Source: Westiellopsis prolifica IICB1
Lineage (GTDB): Bacteria > Cyanobacteriota > Cyanobacteriia > Cyanobacteriales > Nostocaceae
Assembly: GCF_004323185.1 (NCBI RefSeq)
Contig: NZ_NAPS01000001.1
Span: 3,175,921-3,239,920 of the forward strand
DNA: 64,000 nucleotides
Direction of reading: 5' to 3'
Made by a program: the position numbers and the translations under genes
Notes under the pieces: model-generated
The model's input: only the letters and a program-made list of their open reading frames with translations
Told to the model about the DNA's origin: nothing
Databases searched by the model: none
In this document: one piece after another, positions 1 to 7,701 of the stretch
Position numbering within the stretch: the stretch's first letter is position 1
Layout: each line of letters starts with the position of its first letter

Positions 1-82
1 TTCCACCAACGATAGCAGCAGAGTCAACTTCAGAAACTTCGATCATTTCGACGTTGATGTCAGAGATTGTAATTTTAGACAT
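1..82 (-). CDS. Double-glycine leader peptide (RiPP/bacteriocin-like precursor), 3' part outside window
   Basis: Only the first 27 codons are inside the window. They begin MSKITISDINVEMIEV and end in VDSAAIVGG. An acidic amphipathic leader ending in Gly-Gly is typical of precursors cleaved and exported by peptidase-containing ABC transporters, and short proteins of this pattern are common in Nostocales. An AGAGGA ribosome binding site precedes the ATG at a good distance. The core peptide and any modification or export genes lie beyond the left edge, so the product class is inferred from the leader alone. Confidence 0.6.
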   Translation of the reverse strand, partial: MSKITISDINVEMIEVSEVDSAAIVGG

Positions 83-205
83 GATGTAATTCCTCTTGAG
101 TTCAAGTTAAGTGTTTTGTTTTGGACTCAACTTTTGTTCGCTTCATCCATGTCTTTATTCTGCTATTTAAAACCATGAAACACAAGGGTTCAGCATGAAG
201 GCTTT

Positions 206-230
206 AGACAAAGTCACTGGAATTTTGTCT
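206..230. repeat. Palindromic element, copy 1
   Basis: A 25-bp imperfect palindrome with arms AGACAAA and TTTGTCT around a central CACTGG. A second copy with 21 of 25 identical positions lies at 540-564. It sits about 125 bp upstream of the start of the double-glycine precursor gene and could be an operator or the trace of a duplicated upstream region. Confidence 0.45.
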
Positions 231-539
231 CAAAATTTTATTAAAGTAAATCAGCTAATTTTTGAAGATATTGTTAATAGTATTTATGAAGTAAAGATTA
301 AGTAGAGCAATCAAAGACCTTTTATCTTAATAGCTTTTTTGAGATGTTTTGCCAGCAGTCAAATCAACCAAAATATTTAAAAATCAACCTATCTATTTAT
401 GTAGTAGTTTTTTAAGCAAATTTGAAGTAGCTGTAAAGCATGATTTTCAACTTAGACAAGATAAAATTAGGAGTTACTTATCCTTTTTTCATAGTTTATG
501 ATTTCAAATGCCAGGTCAAGTTTTTCTGAAGAAGTTTAA

Positions 540-564
540 AGACAAAATTGCAGGAATTTTGTCT
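540..564. repeat. Palindromic element, copy 2
   Basis: Second copy of the palindrome at 206-230, with arms AGACAAAATT and AATTTTGTCT and spacer GCAGG. It borders the 3' end of the amylase remnant. The AT-rich DNA between the two copies (231-539) shows no other feature that I can recognise. Confidence 0.45.
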
Positions 565-575
565 TGAGAAGTTGA

Positions 576-757
576 CTAATGGATCTGGTTTACCCGAAAC
601 CAGCGATCGCCGTATGCTTCTAATGGGATGGAAGAGAAATCACTATTGAGGGGTTCATATTGGCGATCGCTCGCTTGATGCATAAACTCGACAAAATCTC
701 CCAACGTCCCTAGTCGCGGATCAACGTTGTAATTATCAAAATTGAGGTAATTTACAT
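576..757 (-). pseudogene. Remnant of an alpha-amylase family (GH13) gene with internal deletion
   Basis: Reading leftward, an open frame without a start encodes NYNVDPRLGTLGDFVEF, which matches the N-terminal part of GH13 enzymes of the trehalose synthase/alpha-amylase type. It runs through ASDR straight into YEPLNSDFSSIPLEAYGDRW, which resembles the extreme C-terminus of such enzymes, then a stop. The catalytic barrel is therefore missing. The junction falls on a GCGATCGC octamer, so recombination between two HIP1 sites is a plausible cause. The upstream end stops at a perfect palindrome (758-790). Recognition is from memory of family motifs. Confidence 0.45.
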
Positions 758-790
758 AGATCCCCGACTTTTTTAAAAAGTCGGGGATCT
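758..790. repeat. REP-like perfect hairpin (GATCCCCGACTT family)
   Basis: A perfect inverted repeat: arms AGATCCCCGACTTTT and their complement, almost without loop. The same arm sequence recurs at 21764-21795 with a different loop, and a decayed relative lies near 14544. It abuts the amylase remnant and may have been inserted there. Confidence 0.7.
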
Positions 791-829
791 GAACAACTAC
801 AACTCGTCAATAATTAATGGGACAGACCA

Positions 830-1483
830 CTAATTCAGAAATACCTGACCATTACTTTGAATTCTCAACGCACTCTTGCTGTTAGAGAAGTTAGCAGTTT
901 CATCTAATGAAACTGTTAGTGTTCCATCTTCAGATGTAGATGTCGGTATAGCATTCATAAAACCTCCATCTTCACGTACCATTGTGATAGTCACAGGTGT
1001 TGGTAGATTTTGCAGAACGATTTCTTCTCTACCTGAAAGAATTCGAGGTTGGGTATAACCGATCGCTTGGTAAGAAATAGAAGTGTTCATGTTATTTTGT
1101 AATTTCACACTTACCTTACCTGCTGTTGGTGTAATAGTAGCGATTGGACTCTGTCTGCTTTCTGGTAAAGGTGGCTGTATAGGATTTACACCTCTGACGT
1201 TAGGTCTAACATTAGGATTAATGGGAACAACCACGCCGTTTTGTCCCCCAGATATTTGACCTTGCTGTCTGAGAGTTGCAGCATTCGGTGGACATCCCTG
1301 GGGAACCAAAACTTGATTATTGTGAGGTTCTTCGTAGAAAATGCTAGGACAGGGATTGATCGCAGAAGAAGAAGGGACTGCTGATGCAACAAGGGGAATA
1401 GCCGACAGACCTACTAATAAACTGCCAAAAATACTTCCCAATAACCCAGCTTTGTTTTTGCGATTCTGATTTGGTAGATTCAT
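830..1483 (-). CDS. Secreted cyanobacterial protein of unknown function
   Basis: About 217 residues. The N-terminus has basic residues (NQNRKNK) followed by a hydrophobic stretch ending ASA, a clear Sec signal peptide, so the protein is exported. A Pro/Asn/Gln-rich linker (about residues 70-110) precedes a C-terminal region with alternating hydrophobic residues that probably forms a beta-sandwich. The start is set at the ATG that lies 5 nt after GGAGG; an earlier in-frame GTG overlaps that ribosome binding site. I do not recognise a named family and see no catalytic motif. The gene is monocistronic, with 425 bp of AT-rich DNA upstream. Confidence 0.75.
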   Translation of the reverse strand: MNLPNQNRKNKAGLLGSIFGSLLVGLSAIPLVASAVPSSSAINPCPSIFYEEPHNNQVLVPQGCPPNAATLRQQGQISGGQNGVVVPINPNVRPNVRGVNPIQPPLPESRQSPIATITPTAGKVSVKLQNNMNTSISYQAIGYTQPRILSGREEIVLQNLPTPVTITMVREDGGFMNAIPTSTSEDGTLTVSLDETANFSNSKSALRIQSNGQVFLN

Positions 1484-1908
1484 AGATGCCTCCACTAATG
1501 CAATATTAAATTTTTGAAAAATTAAAATTGAGTATGATTTTTCTCATCGTTCAATAATTGATTGAATAGTAGTAATAATCAATATTTCGTTGTTCAAAAA
1601 CTATAGCTAGCGAACATAATTTTGAATAAATTTGAAAAAATTTGAACGGCTCAACTATTAGAGGAGTATTAAAAAACGTCTTTGATTTCAGCTTAATTTA
1701 CAATTGTGGAAAAAACGTGAAGATTTTCAGTATTTTTTTTAAATTACTACTTACGAAATAGAATTGATCCGATTATGAGATTTTATCTTCTTCTTCTGAT
1801 GGATAAGAAACTAAATCTATAGACTGATGAAAATATATGCTTGGAGAGAGAAGCTAAATAAAAATGTACCTAAACAAAACAAAGTTGTAATTTTTTTAGG
1901 AGACAAAA
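1484..1908. other. AT-rich divergent intergenic region
   Basis: This region separates two divergently transcribed genes and must hold both promoters. It is very AT-rich. Apart from the ribosome binding sites at the two ends (GGAGG on the left; AGGAGA before the stress-protein gene on the right) I see no convincing structure in it. Confidence 0.5.
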
Positions 1909-2586
1909 ATGGTAATCCAACAACATAAGCGTGCAGTTGGTACATTCCCTAACCGCCGAACAGCAGAAGACGCGCTGAATAAACTCAGAGACTCAGGTTT
2001 CTCTATGAATCGAGTTTCTGTATTAGCAAAAGACACAGATCGCAATGAGCAAATAGGTGGAGCTACTGTCACAGATAAATCTGACATTAGAGATCGTGGT
2101 GACAATGAGGCTCAAGAAGGTGCTGGTATTGGTGCAGTCACAGGTACGGTTTTGGGTGGTCTTGGTGGTTTGCTCGTCGGTTTAGAAGCTTTAATCGTTC
2201 CCGGAGTGGGGCCTTTTTTGGCTGCTGGGACAATAGCGACGACCTTAGCTGGTGCGGGTATTGGTGCAGCAGCAGGTGGTTTAGTAGGAGCGCTGACTGG
2301 TTTGGGTATTCCTGAAGAAGAAGCCAGAGCTTATAGCCAAAGAGTATCCCAAGGTGAATTTTTGGTGATTGTAGATGGTAATGAGAATGAAATTGAGCGT
2401 GCTGCATCAATTTTGAGAAATCAGGATATTCAGAATTGGGCTGTATACGATGTATCTAGTGATGTAGCTTCTGCTGATATGTCTGGTATGAATAACATGG
2501 ATCGGACTACCCAGAGGTATACAGGAACTACTACTGATGAGAGTGTAGTGGAAATTGTTGATCAGCGCGATGAGCAATCGCGCTAG
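1909..2586 (+). CDS. General stress protein-like protein with glycine-zipper segment
   Basis: 225 residues. Residues 5-45 (HKRAVGTFPNRRTAEDALNK...) match the general stress protein 17M/YflT-like domain, a ferredoxin-like fold in which a pair of strands and a helix start with 'a-vG-f-...-aE-Al--L'. Residues 70-145 are strongly Gly/Ala-rich with GxxxG spacing (GAVTGTVLGGLGGLLVG), indicating a glycine-zipper membrane hairpin. A second alpha/beta segment (residues 150-185, FLVIVDG...) repeats the fold, and the tail is acidic and polar. An AGGAGA ribosome binding site precedes the ATG. Proteins of this kind are often induced by osmotic or oxidative stress; that role here is inference. Confidence 0.75.
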   Translation: MVIQQHKRAVGTFPNRRTAEDALNKLRDSGFSMNRVSVLAKDTDRNEQIGGATVTDKSDIRDRGDNEAQEGAGIGAVTGTVLGGLGGLLVGLEALIVPGVGPFLAAGTIATTLAGAGIGAAAGGLVGALTGLGIPEEEARAYSQRVSQGEFLVIVDGNENEIERAASILRNQDIQNWAVYDVSSDVASADMSGMNNMDRTTQRYTGTTTDESVVEIVDQRDEQSR

Positions 2587-2634
2587 ATATCATTGAGCGA
2601 TCGCATAATTTGGAGCGATCGCACTCCCTACAAT

Positions 2635-4023
2635 TTAATTGTCAAGTTTTACCATTGCTGTCACCTTCTGGGGAATTCTCACCGTAAAAGTTGTTCCGAC
2701 GCCTACCTCACTTTCTACAGAAATTTCTCCCTGATGTAGTTCCAGGCATTTTTTCACCACAGCCAGTCCGAGTCCAGTGCCAACAATTTTACCCACGTTA
2801 TTACCACGATGAAAAGGCTCAAATAAATGCTGCTGAGATTCTAAAGGAATACCGATTCCACAGTCTTGAACTTGGAAAATTATCGTCTCTGGTGTACAAC
2901 TAAGAATTAATGAAATTATTCCTTTTTGAGGTGAATATTTAATAGCATTTGAAAGTAAATTGCTGAGAATTGAATAGAGCAAATTTTCATCCAATCTGGC
3001 GTGAGTACAATTACTTTTACTGATAAATTTAATACTATGTTGTGGTTGAGTTGAAAACTGAAGATCTTCAATCAAATTAATACAAAATGCTTCTAAATCA
3101 ATCAGAATTGGATGAAATTCAAGTTTACCTGCTTCTGCTCTTGTCAAAGTCAGAATATCCGTCAGCAATTGATTCATAGACCTAGCTGAAGATTGAATCC
3201 GATGTAGATTTTTGAGCTTCTTTTCTTTTGTCCATTGCTGTTCACTTTGAGCTAACAATTGAGCCGATCCCAAGATAATACTTAAAGGTGTACGAAATTC
3301 ATGAGATACCATTGAAAAAAAGCGCAGTTTTAATTCGCTGAGTTCTTTTTCTTGAGCTAAAGTGCGTTGAACAGCTTCCGCTTGCTGACGCTTAACTAAT
3401 TGTTGATAAAGCAAAGCATAAACACCTAACAAAATACTAAAACTCAGGAAAGCACCGAGGAATTCAATCAACATTCGGTTGCGGATATTGTCCTGGGAAT
3501 GTCTGACTGAAATTTCCAGTAACTGTTCTTCCCTAGTTTGCATTTGCGCTAGTGTTTCGCGGATTTCACTACGATTTTGGTTACTTTGATTAACTAAAGA
3601 TGCTTGAACAGCAAAAGTCAATTTACCTTGCTGCAAAATATTAATCGACTGCTGAGACAGTTCAACTCTTTGAGCAATTAGGAATTTTAGCCTTGTCAGC
3701 TGCTGCTGTTGAGAAGGGTCATTAGCTAATTGTTGTTGTAACTTTTTGACTTTGGCATCTAAACTTTGTATTGCCTGATTGTAACGTTTGAGTTCTGAAC
3801 GCTCTCCATACAGAATATAGCCCCTGCGTCCTGATTCTGCATCAGTCAGTGTTGCAAAAATATCAATCAAGCTTTTCATTATCTCATGGGTGTGCTTGAC
3901 TTTATTGCCACTCTCAATTAAATGAGTAGCATTTTGGTAAGAAATAAAGCTGACAATACCCATTAATAACAAAGACAAACCAAAGCCAGAGGCGATCCAT
4001 TTCCCTTCCAGCGACCATTTCAT
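2635..4023 (-). CDS. CHASE3 sensor histidine kinase
   Basis: 462 residues. A first membrane helix (about 12-30), an extracytoplasmic helical CHASE3-type sensor (35-175, with DAESGRRGYI, a signature of that domain), a second membrane helix (184-205), a HisKA domain with H-box SMVSHEFRTPLS (phospho-acceptor His241) and a HATPase domain with N box (LLSNAIKYS), G1 (DCGIGI) and G2 (GTGLGLA). All catalytic motifs are intact. The gene is divergent from the OmpR regulator starting at 4212, with a 188-bp shared promoter region, so the two probably form a cognate pair. The ligand is unknown; CHASE3 kinases often respond to osmotic or cell-surface cues. Confidence 0.9.
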   Translation of the reverse strand: MKWSLEGKWIASGFGLSLLLMGIVSFISYQNATHLIESGNKVKHTHEIMKSLIDIFATLTDAESGRRGYILYGERSELKRYNQAIQSLDAKVKKLQQQLANDPSQQQQLTRLKFLIAQRVELSQQSINILQQGKLTFAVQASLVNQSNQNRSEIRETLAQMQTREEQLLEISVRHSQDNIRNRMLIEFLGAFLSFSILLGVYALLYQQLVKRQQAEAVQRTLAQEKELSELKLRFFSMVSHEFRTPLSIILGSAQLLAQSEQQWTKEKKLKNLHRIQSSARSMNQLLTDILTLTRAEAGKLEFHPILIDLEAFCINLIEDLQFSTQPQHSIKFISKSNCTHARLDENLLYSILSNLLSNAIKYSPQKGIISLILSCTPETIIFQVQDCGIGIPLESQQHLFEPFHRGNNVGKIVGTGLGLAVVKKCLELHQGEISVESEVGVGTTFTVRIPQKVTAMVKLDN

Positions 4024-4211
4024 AGCAAAATAATTTTAGTTATGATTTTGAAGTCAGCAGCTTTTGTTAGAAAAAAACCTTATACCAATTTAATTTGAAG
4101 CCACACTAAATAAATTATGAGCGCGTCTATGGCGGTTAATTTTTTAAGATTCTGTGCATCTTCATAAATAATTGGTATTACATTTAAAGTGAATTCAAAA
4201 ATGTTCTAATC

Positions 4212-4913
4212 ATGCGTATCTTGGTAGTTGAAGATGATGTCCAGCTAGCAGAGATGCTGATGGAAGCCCTCAGCGATCGCCAATATGTGGTGGATATAGC
4301 CCAAGATGGAGAAGAAGCATGGGATTTTGTGAGTGCGTTGGAATATGACTTAGTAGTGCTGGATATTACCTTACCCAAATTAGACGGTGTAAGTTTTTGC
4401 CAACGCTTGCGATCGCCTACAATGCGGCGTAGCCCATCGCGCAATACTACACTGCCTGTTCTTATGTTAACAGCGCGCGATACCCTAACTGACAAAGTTA
4501 CCGGATTGGATGCTGGGGCTGATGATTATATGGTAAAACCTTTTGAAATGCCAGAGTTAATGGCTCGTATTCGTGCGTTGTTGCGTCGCAATAGTACCAC
4601 AACATCTTTGTCTGATCTCAGTTGGGGAGGTCTGCATTTAAATCTCACCACTTATGAAGTCACCTATGTTGACCAACCCCTACACCTAACACCCAAAGAA
4701 TTTGCTCTCTTGGAATTAATGGTTTCTAGCGGTCGGCGGGTGTTAAGTCGATCTGGAATTATAGAGCGTATCTGGTCACTGGAAGATCCACCTAGCGAAG
4801 AAACTGTAAAATCTCACATCAAGAGTTTACGACATAAACTTAAAGATGCAGGTGCTCCTGATGGTTTGATTGAAACAGTTCATGGACTAGGCTATCGCCT
4901 CAAGCAGCTTTAA
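4212..4913 (+). CDS. OmpR/PhoB-family response regulator
   Basis: 233 residues. Receiver domain with acidic pair EDD (7-9), phospho-acceptor Asp51 (VVLDITLP), Thr87 and Lys109 (MVKPF), followed by a winged-helix DNA-binding domain (about 135-230) with the usual LTPKEFALLELM and ETVKSHIKSLRHKL elements. It is probably phosphorylated by the divergent kinase at 2635-4023. The loop before strand beta4 contains about seven extra residues (SPTMRRSPSRNTT), encoded by a copy of a cyanobacterial palindromic repeat that starts with GCGATCGC (about 4409-4444). Three 11-bp direct repeats follow immediately after the stop codon. Confidence 0.92.
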   Translation: MRILVVEDDVQLAEMLMEALSDRQYVVDIAQDGEEAWDFVSALEYDLVVLDITLPKLDGVSFCQRLRSPTMRRSPSRNTTLPVLMLTARDTLTDKVTGLDAGADDYMVKPFEMPELMARIRALLRRNSTTTSLSDLSWGGLHLNLTTYEVTYVDQPLHLTPKEFALLELMVSSGRRVLSRSGIIERIWSLEDPPSEETVKSHIKSLRHKLKDAGAPDGLIETVHGLGYRLKQL

Positions 4914-4919
4914 GAAACT

Positions 4920-4952
4920 ACCCGATTTCTACCCTATTTTTGCCCAATATCT
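4920..4952. promoter_or_regulatory. Three 11-bp direct repeats, set 1 (candidate response-regulator box)
   Basis: Units ACCCGATTTCT, ACCCTATTTTT and GCCCAATATCT follow one another without gaps. An 11-bp period puts each unit on the same face of the helix, the arrangement bound by OmpR/PhoB-type regulators. The set lies directly behind the gene for such a regulator. A second, better conserved set is at 5049-5081. Confidence 0.5.
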
Positions 4953-5048
4953 CCACAATCTCTTGTTAGACTCCTACTGAAAATAACTTCCTTAACACCA
5001 GAATTCTCCAAATCAATTTAATTATTTGGTTTGGAGAATTTTAATTTT

Positions 5049-5081
5049 GACCGATTTTTACCCGATTCTTACCCGATATTT
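5049..5081. promoter_or_regulatory. Three 11-bp direct repeats, set 2 (candidate response-regulator box)
   Basis: Units GACCGATTTTT, ACCCGATTCTT and ACCCGATATTT are contiguous. They lie 72 bp upstream of the ATG at 5153 and in front of the small gene and sucrose genes. The shared consensus with set 1 is about ACCCGATTTTT. The likely ligand is the regulator encoded at 4212-4913; this is inferred from position and periodicity only. Confidence 0.55.
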
Positions 5082-5152
5082 CGACTTCTAAGTCGTAACA
5101 TCACCTGTATAGGCAAATTTAAAACATCATTTTACTTTTGGGTGTAATAATT

Positions 5153-5374
5153 ATGTCTCATTTTTCAGTCAATATAGCTAACATCGTTCTTACTACTGAG
5201 CAGTATCGCAAACTCAAGTTTTATGCAGAAGCTCATGAAATATCAGTTCATGAAGCAATGCGGTTGATGATTGATTCTCTTCCAGAGTACTCCGAAACGG
5301 GCAAAAATTTAAATAAAAACCATCCATTTATATTCTCGCGAAGGTTTTTACATACTTTTTTTAATATGCATTAA
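5153..5374 (+). CDS. Small protein with ribbon-helix-helix-like N-terminus
   Basis: 73 residues from the ATG; a TTG 15 nt upstream in frame is less likely. The segment NIVLTTEQYRKLKFYAEAHE followed by ISVHEAMRLMIDSL has the strand, helix, turn, helix pattern of ribbon-helix-helix proteins, with the usual 'S--EA-R--I' in the second helix. The C-terminal 25 residues are basic and aromatic. It stands between the OmpR regulator and the sucrose genes, behind the 11-bp repeats, so it may be a regulator of that locus. The family assignment is weak and rests on pattern alone. Confidence 0.55.
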   Translation: MSHFSVNIANIVLTTEQYRKLKFYAEAHEISVHEAMRLMIDSLPEYSETGKNLNKNHPFIFSRRFLHTFFNMH

Positions 5375-5464
5375 ACTGAATTTTTAGCAATCAAATCTTG
5401 AATAATTATTGGCATTTTATTATTTTGGTCTATCTTTTTTAATTTGCTGGTGGAAATTCAAAAA

Positions 5465-6904
5465 ATGAATAATTTTGCCTATCAGAGTTTAGTTAAATCT
5501 CTGGAAAATTCTGCTACAGAAATACAATATTCTCAAACTACTTATGCACTTATTTCGGTTCAGGGTGATCCTACGACTGAAATTGGCATTAACAGAACAG
5601 GTGGACAAACATATGTGCGTGAACTAGGATTGGCATTAGCAAAACGAGGTTGTCAGGTTGATATTTTCACCCGACGCGAAGATCCTAATCAAGAGGAAAT
5701 TGTGCAACTTGCGCCAGGATGTCGCACAATTCGTTTACTCGCAGGACCAACAGAATTAATATCTAGAAATAAATTATTTGAATATTTACCAGAATTTGTA
5801 GAAGCTTGGCTCAATTTTCAACAACGAACGAAACGCAACTACGCACTGATTCATACTAATTACTGGCTTTCTGGTTGGGTGGGACTGAAACTTAAAGCCA
5901 AGCTGGGTTTACCCCAAATTCATACCTATCATTCTATTGGAGCAGTTAAATACCGCGATGTGCAGAATCCACCCCAGATTGCTTCAATTCGCCATCATGT
6001 AGAGAAGGCTATTTTAGAACAAACAGATTGTGTAATCGCTACTACTCCCCAAGAAGCAGAAGATTTGCGTCACCTAATTTCACAATACGGACGTATCAAA
6101 ATCATTCCTTGCGGTATCAATACCATACACTTTGGTTCTGTAAGTAAAGAAACTGCTCGCCAGCAGTTAGGAATTGCTCCTGATGCTCGAATAATTTTGT
6201 ATGTAGGACGCTTTGATCCGTGTAAGGGAATTGAAACTTTAGTCAGAGCCTGTACCTATTTGCCTCATCCATTTAAACTCTATTTAGTTGGTGGTAGTCG
6301 TGAAGATGAAACAGATTTTCGAGAACAACAACGCATTCAAACTCTGGTAAAAAAACTCGGATTAGCACAAGTTACGGTTTTTACAGGACGGGTTTCTCAA
6401 GCGCTGCTACCTGCTTATTATGCCGCAGGGGATGTTTGTGTTGTGCCTAGTTATTACGAACCTTTTGGTTTGGTTGCGATTGAAGCAATGGCAGCACGAA
6501 CACCTGTAATTGCTAGTGAAGTGGGAGGATTACAACATACAGTAGTGCATGGCGAAACTGGACTGTTGGTTCCTGCTTCCAATTCTAAAGCCTTGGCGAT
6601 CGCAATTCGGAATATATTAGAAGATCCTATTCTTAGACAATCCAATGGTAATGCTGCATATAATTGGGTTCAATCTCGTTTCAGTATTCAAGCAGTCACA
6701 GCCCAAATTTACGAACTCTACCAATCTCTAACCCTTGGTACCTTTGTCCAAGAAATAATTCAAACTAAAAAGTTAACTCCGAACTTGGAAAGACAAATCC
6801 AAAATTTATTAAAATCAAAAGCTTTGAAGCCTCATGAAATTAAAGCTCTAGAAAAACTAATTGATTCTTTTTCTAATGGCACTGTGCAGTGGGTAAATGG
6901 CTGA
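5465..6904 (+). CDS. Sucrose-phosphate synthase-like GT4 glycosyltransferase
   Basis: About 479 residues from the ATG. It has the two-domain GT-B fold: an N-terminal acceptor domain with GDPTTEIGINRTGGQTYVRE (sugar-binding, as in sucrose-phosphate synthases) and a donor domain with YVGRFDPCKG, and the E-x7-E motif in YEPFGLVAIEAMA. The sequence HTNYWLSGW also fits the sucrose synthase/SPS group. Expected reaction: UDP- or ADP-glucose plus fructose 6-phosphate to sucrose 6-phosphate, in the cytoplasm. A helical extension of about 55 residues follows the GT domain. The next gene, 32 bp downstream, encodes a sucrose-phosphatase-like protein, which supports the call. Sucrose is an osmoprotectant in cyanobacteria. 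Confidence 0.8.
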   Translation: MNNFAYQSLVKSLENSATEIQYSQTTYALISVQGDPTTEIGINRTGGQTYVRELGLALAKRGCQVDIFTRREDPNQEEIVQLAPGCRTIRLLAGPTELISRNKLFEYLPEFVEAWLNFQQRTKRNYALIHTNYWLSGWVGLKLKAKLGLPQIHTYHSIGAVKYRDVQNPPQIASIRHHVEKAILEQTDCVIATTPQEAEDLRHLISQYGRIKIIPCGINTIHFGSVSKETARQQLGIAPDARIILYVGRFDPCKGIETLVRACTYLPHPFKLYLVGGSREDETDFREQQRIQTLVKKLGLAQVTVFTGRVSQALLPAYYAAGDVCVVPSYYEPFGLVAIEAMAARTPVIASEVGGLQHTVVHGETGLLVPASNSKALAIAIRNILEDPILRQSNGNAAYNWVQSRFSIQAVTAQIYELYQSLTLGTFVQEIIQTKKLTPNLERQIQNLLKSKALKPHEIKALEKLIDSFSNGTVQWVNG

Positions 6905-6936
6905 ATGCACTTTTGAAGTGAGAGGAAGAACTAAAC

Positions 6937-7692
6937 ATGAAAATGCTTATAATTATTGACATAGATCATACTTTGGTTGATAACGAGCAAGCTAATGCTG
7001 CTTTAAACCAACGGCTGGGAGCGATACACAATCATATTTACTTAGTCTATATTACTAGTAAATCTTATGCTTCTAGCCATGAGCAAATAGCACAGGCAAA
7101 GCTTTTCAAACCAGATTACTTAATTACGAGTTTGGGTAGTGAAATTTATCAACAAGGTATTCTTTTAGATCAAGATTGGGCAAATTACATTTCAAAAGAC
7201 TGGAATCGGGATACCGTTTGGGCAATTGCTAGTCAATTTTCTGCACTCCAACCTAAATCTGAAAGAGAACAAACTCCTTGGAAATTTAGCTTTTGGCTGA
7301 ATAAGAATGCGTCGCTTGATGTGATCAGTGATTTGCGAGCTTTATTAGAATTTGCTGGATTGAACACTCAAGTAATTTTCAGCAATGGAAGAGATGTTGA
7401 TATCTTACCCCACAACTGTAATAAGGGAAAAGCTGCTGCCTATTTACAACAATTGCTGCAAATACAACCAGATGCAACCATTATCTGTGGAGGTTCTGGA
7501 AGTGACATTAGTTTATTTCAATTATCATCACCTGGGATTATCGTTGGTAATGCCCAAACGGAACTTCTTTGGTGGTATTACAACACACGTTATTCTCGTC
7601 ATTATCTCACTCATTATCCTTATGCTGTAGGTATTCTCGAAGGTTTTATTTATTTTGATATGTTGCCATTTTCCCAGATAGATACTAGATGA
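6937..7692 (+). CDS. Sucrose-phosphatase-like HAD protein with altered motif IV
   Basis: 251 residues, the usual length for cyanobacterial sucrose-phosphatases. HAD motif I is intact (DIDHTL, Asp8 and Asp10), motif II is YITSKS (family: YSTGRS), and the motif III Lys is in NKGKA. Motif IV reads CGGSGSD where the family has CGDSGND. By direct count the changed positions are 186 (Asp to Gly) and 189 (Asn to Ser), while Asp190 is kept. Asp186 is a magnesium ligand in the known cyanobacterial enzyme, so activity may be reduced or the protein may have a regulatory role. It is cotranscribed with the SPS-like gene (ribosome binding site GAGAGGAAG). The 3' end lies 9 bp from the convergent kinase gene. 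Confidence 0.8.
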   Translation: MKMLIIIDIDHTLVDNEQANAALNQRLGAIHNHIYLVYITSKSYASSHEQIAQAKLFKPDYLITSLGSEIYQQGILLDQDWANYISKDWNRDTVWAIASQFSALQPKSEREQTPWKFSFWLNKNASLDVISDLRALLEFAGLNTQVIFSNGRDVDILPHNCNKGKAAAYLQQLLQIQPDATIICGGSGSDISLFQLSSPGIIVGNAQTELLWWYYNTRYSRHYLTHYPYAVGILEGFIYFDMLPFSQIDTR

Positions 7693-7701
7693 GACAACTG
7701 A

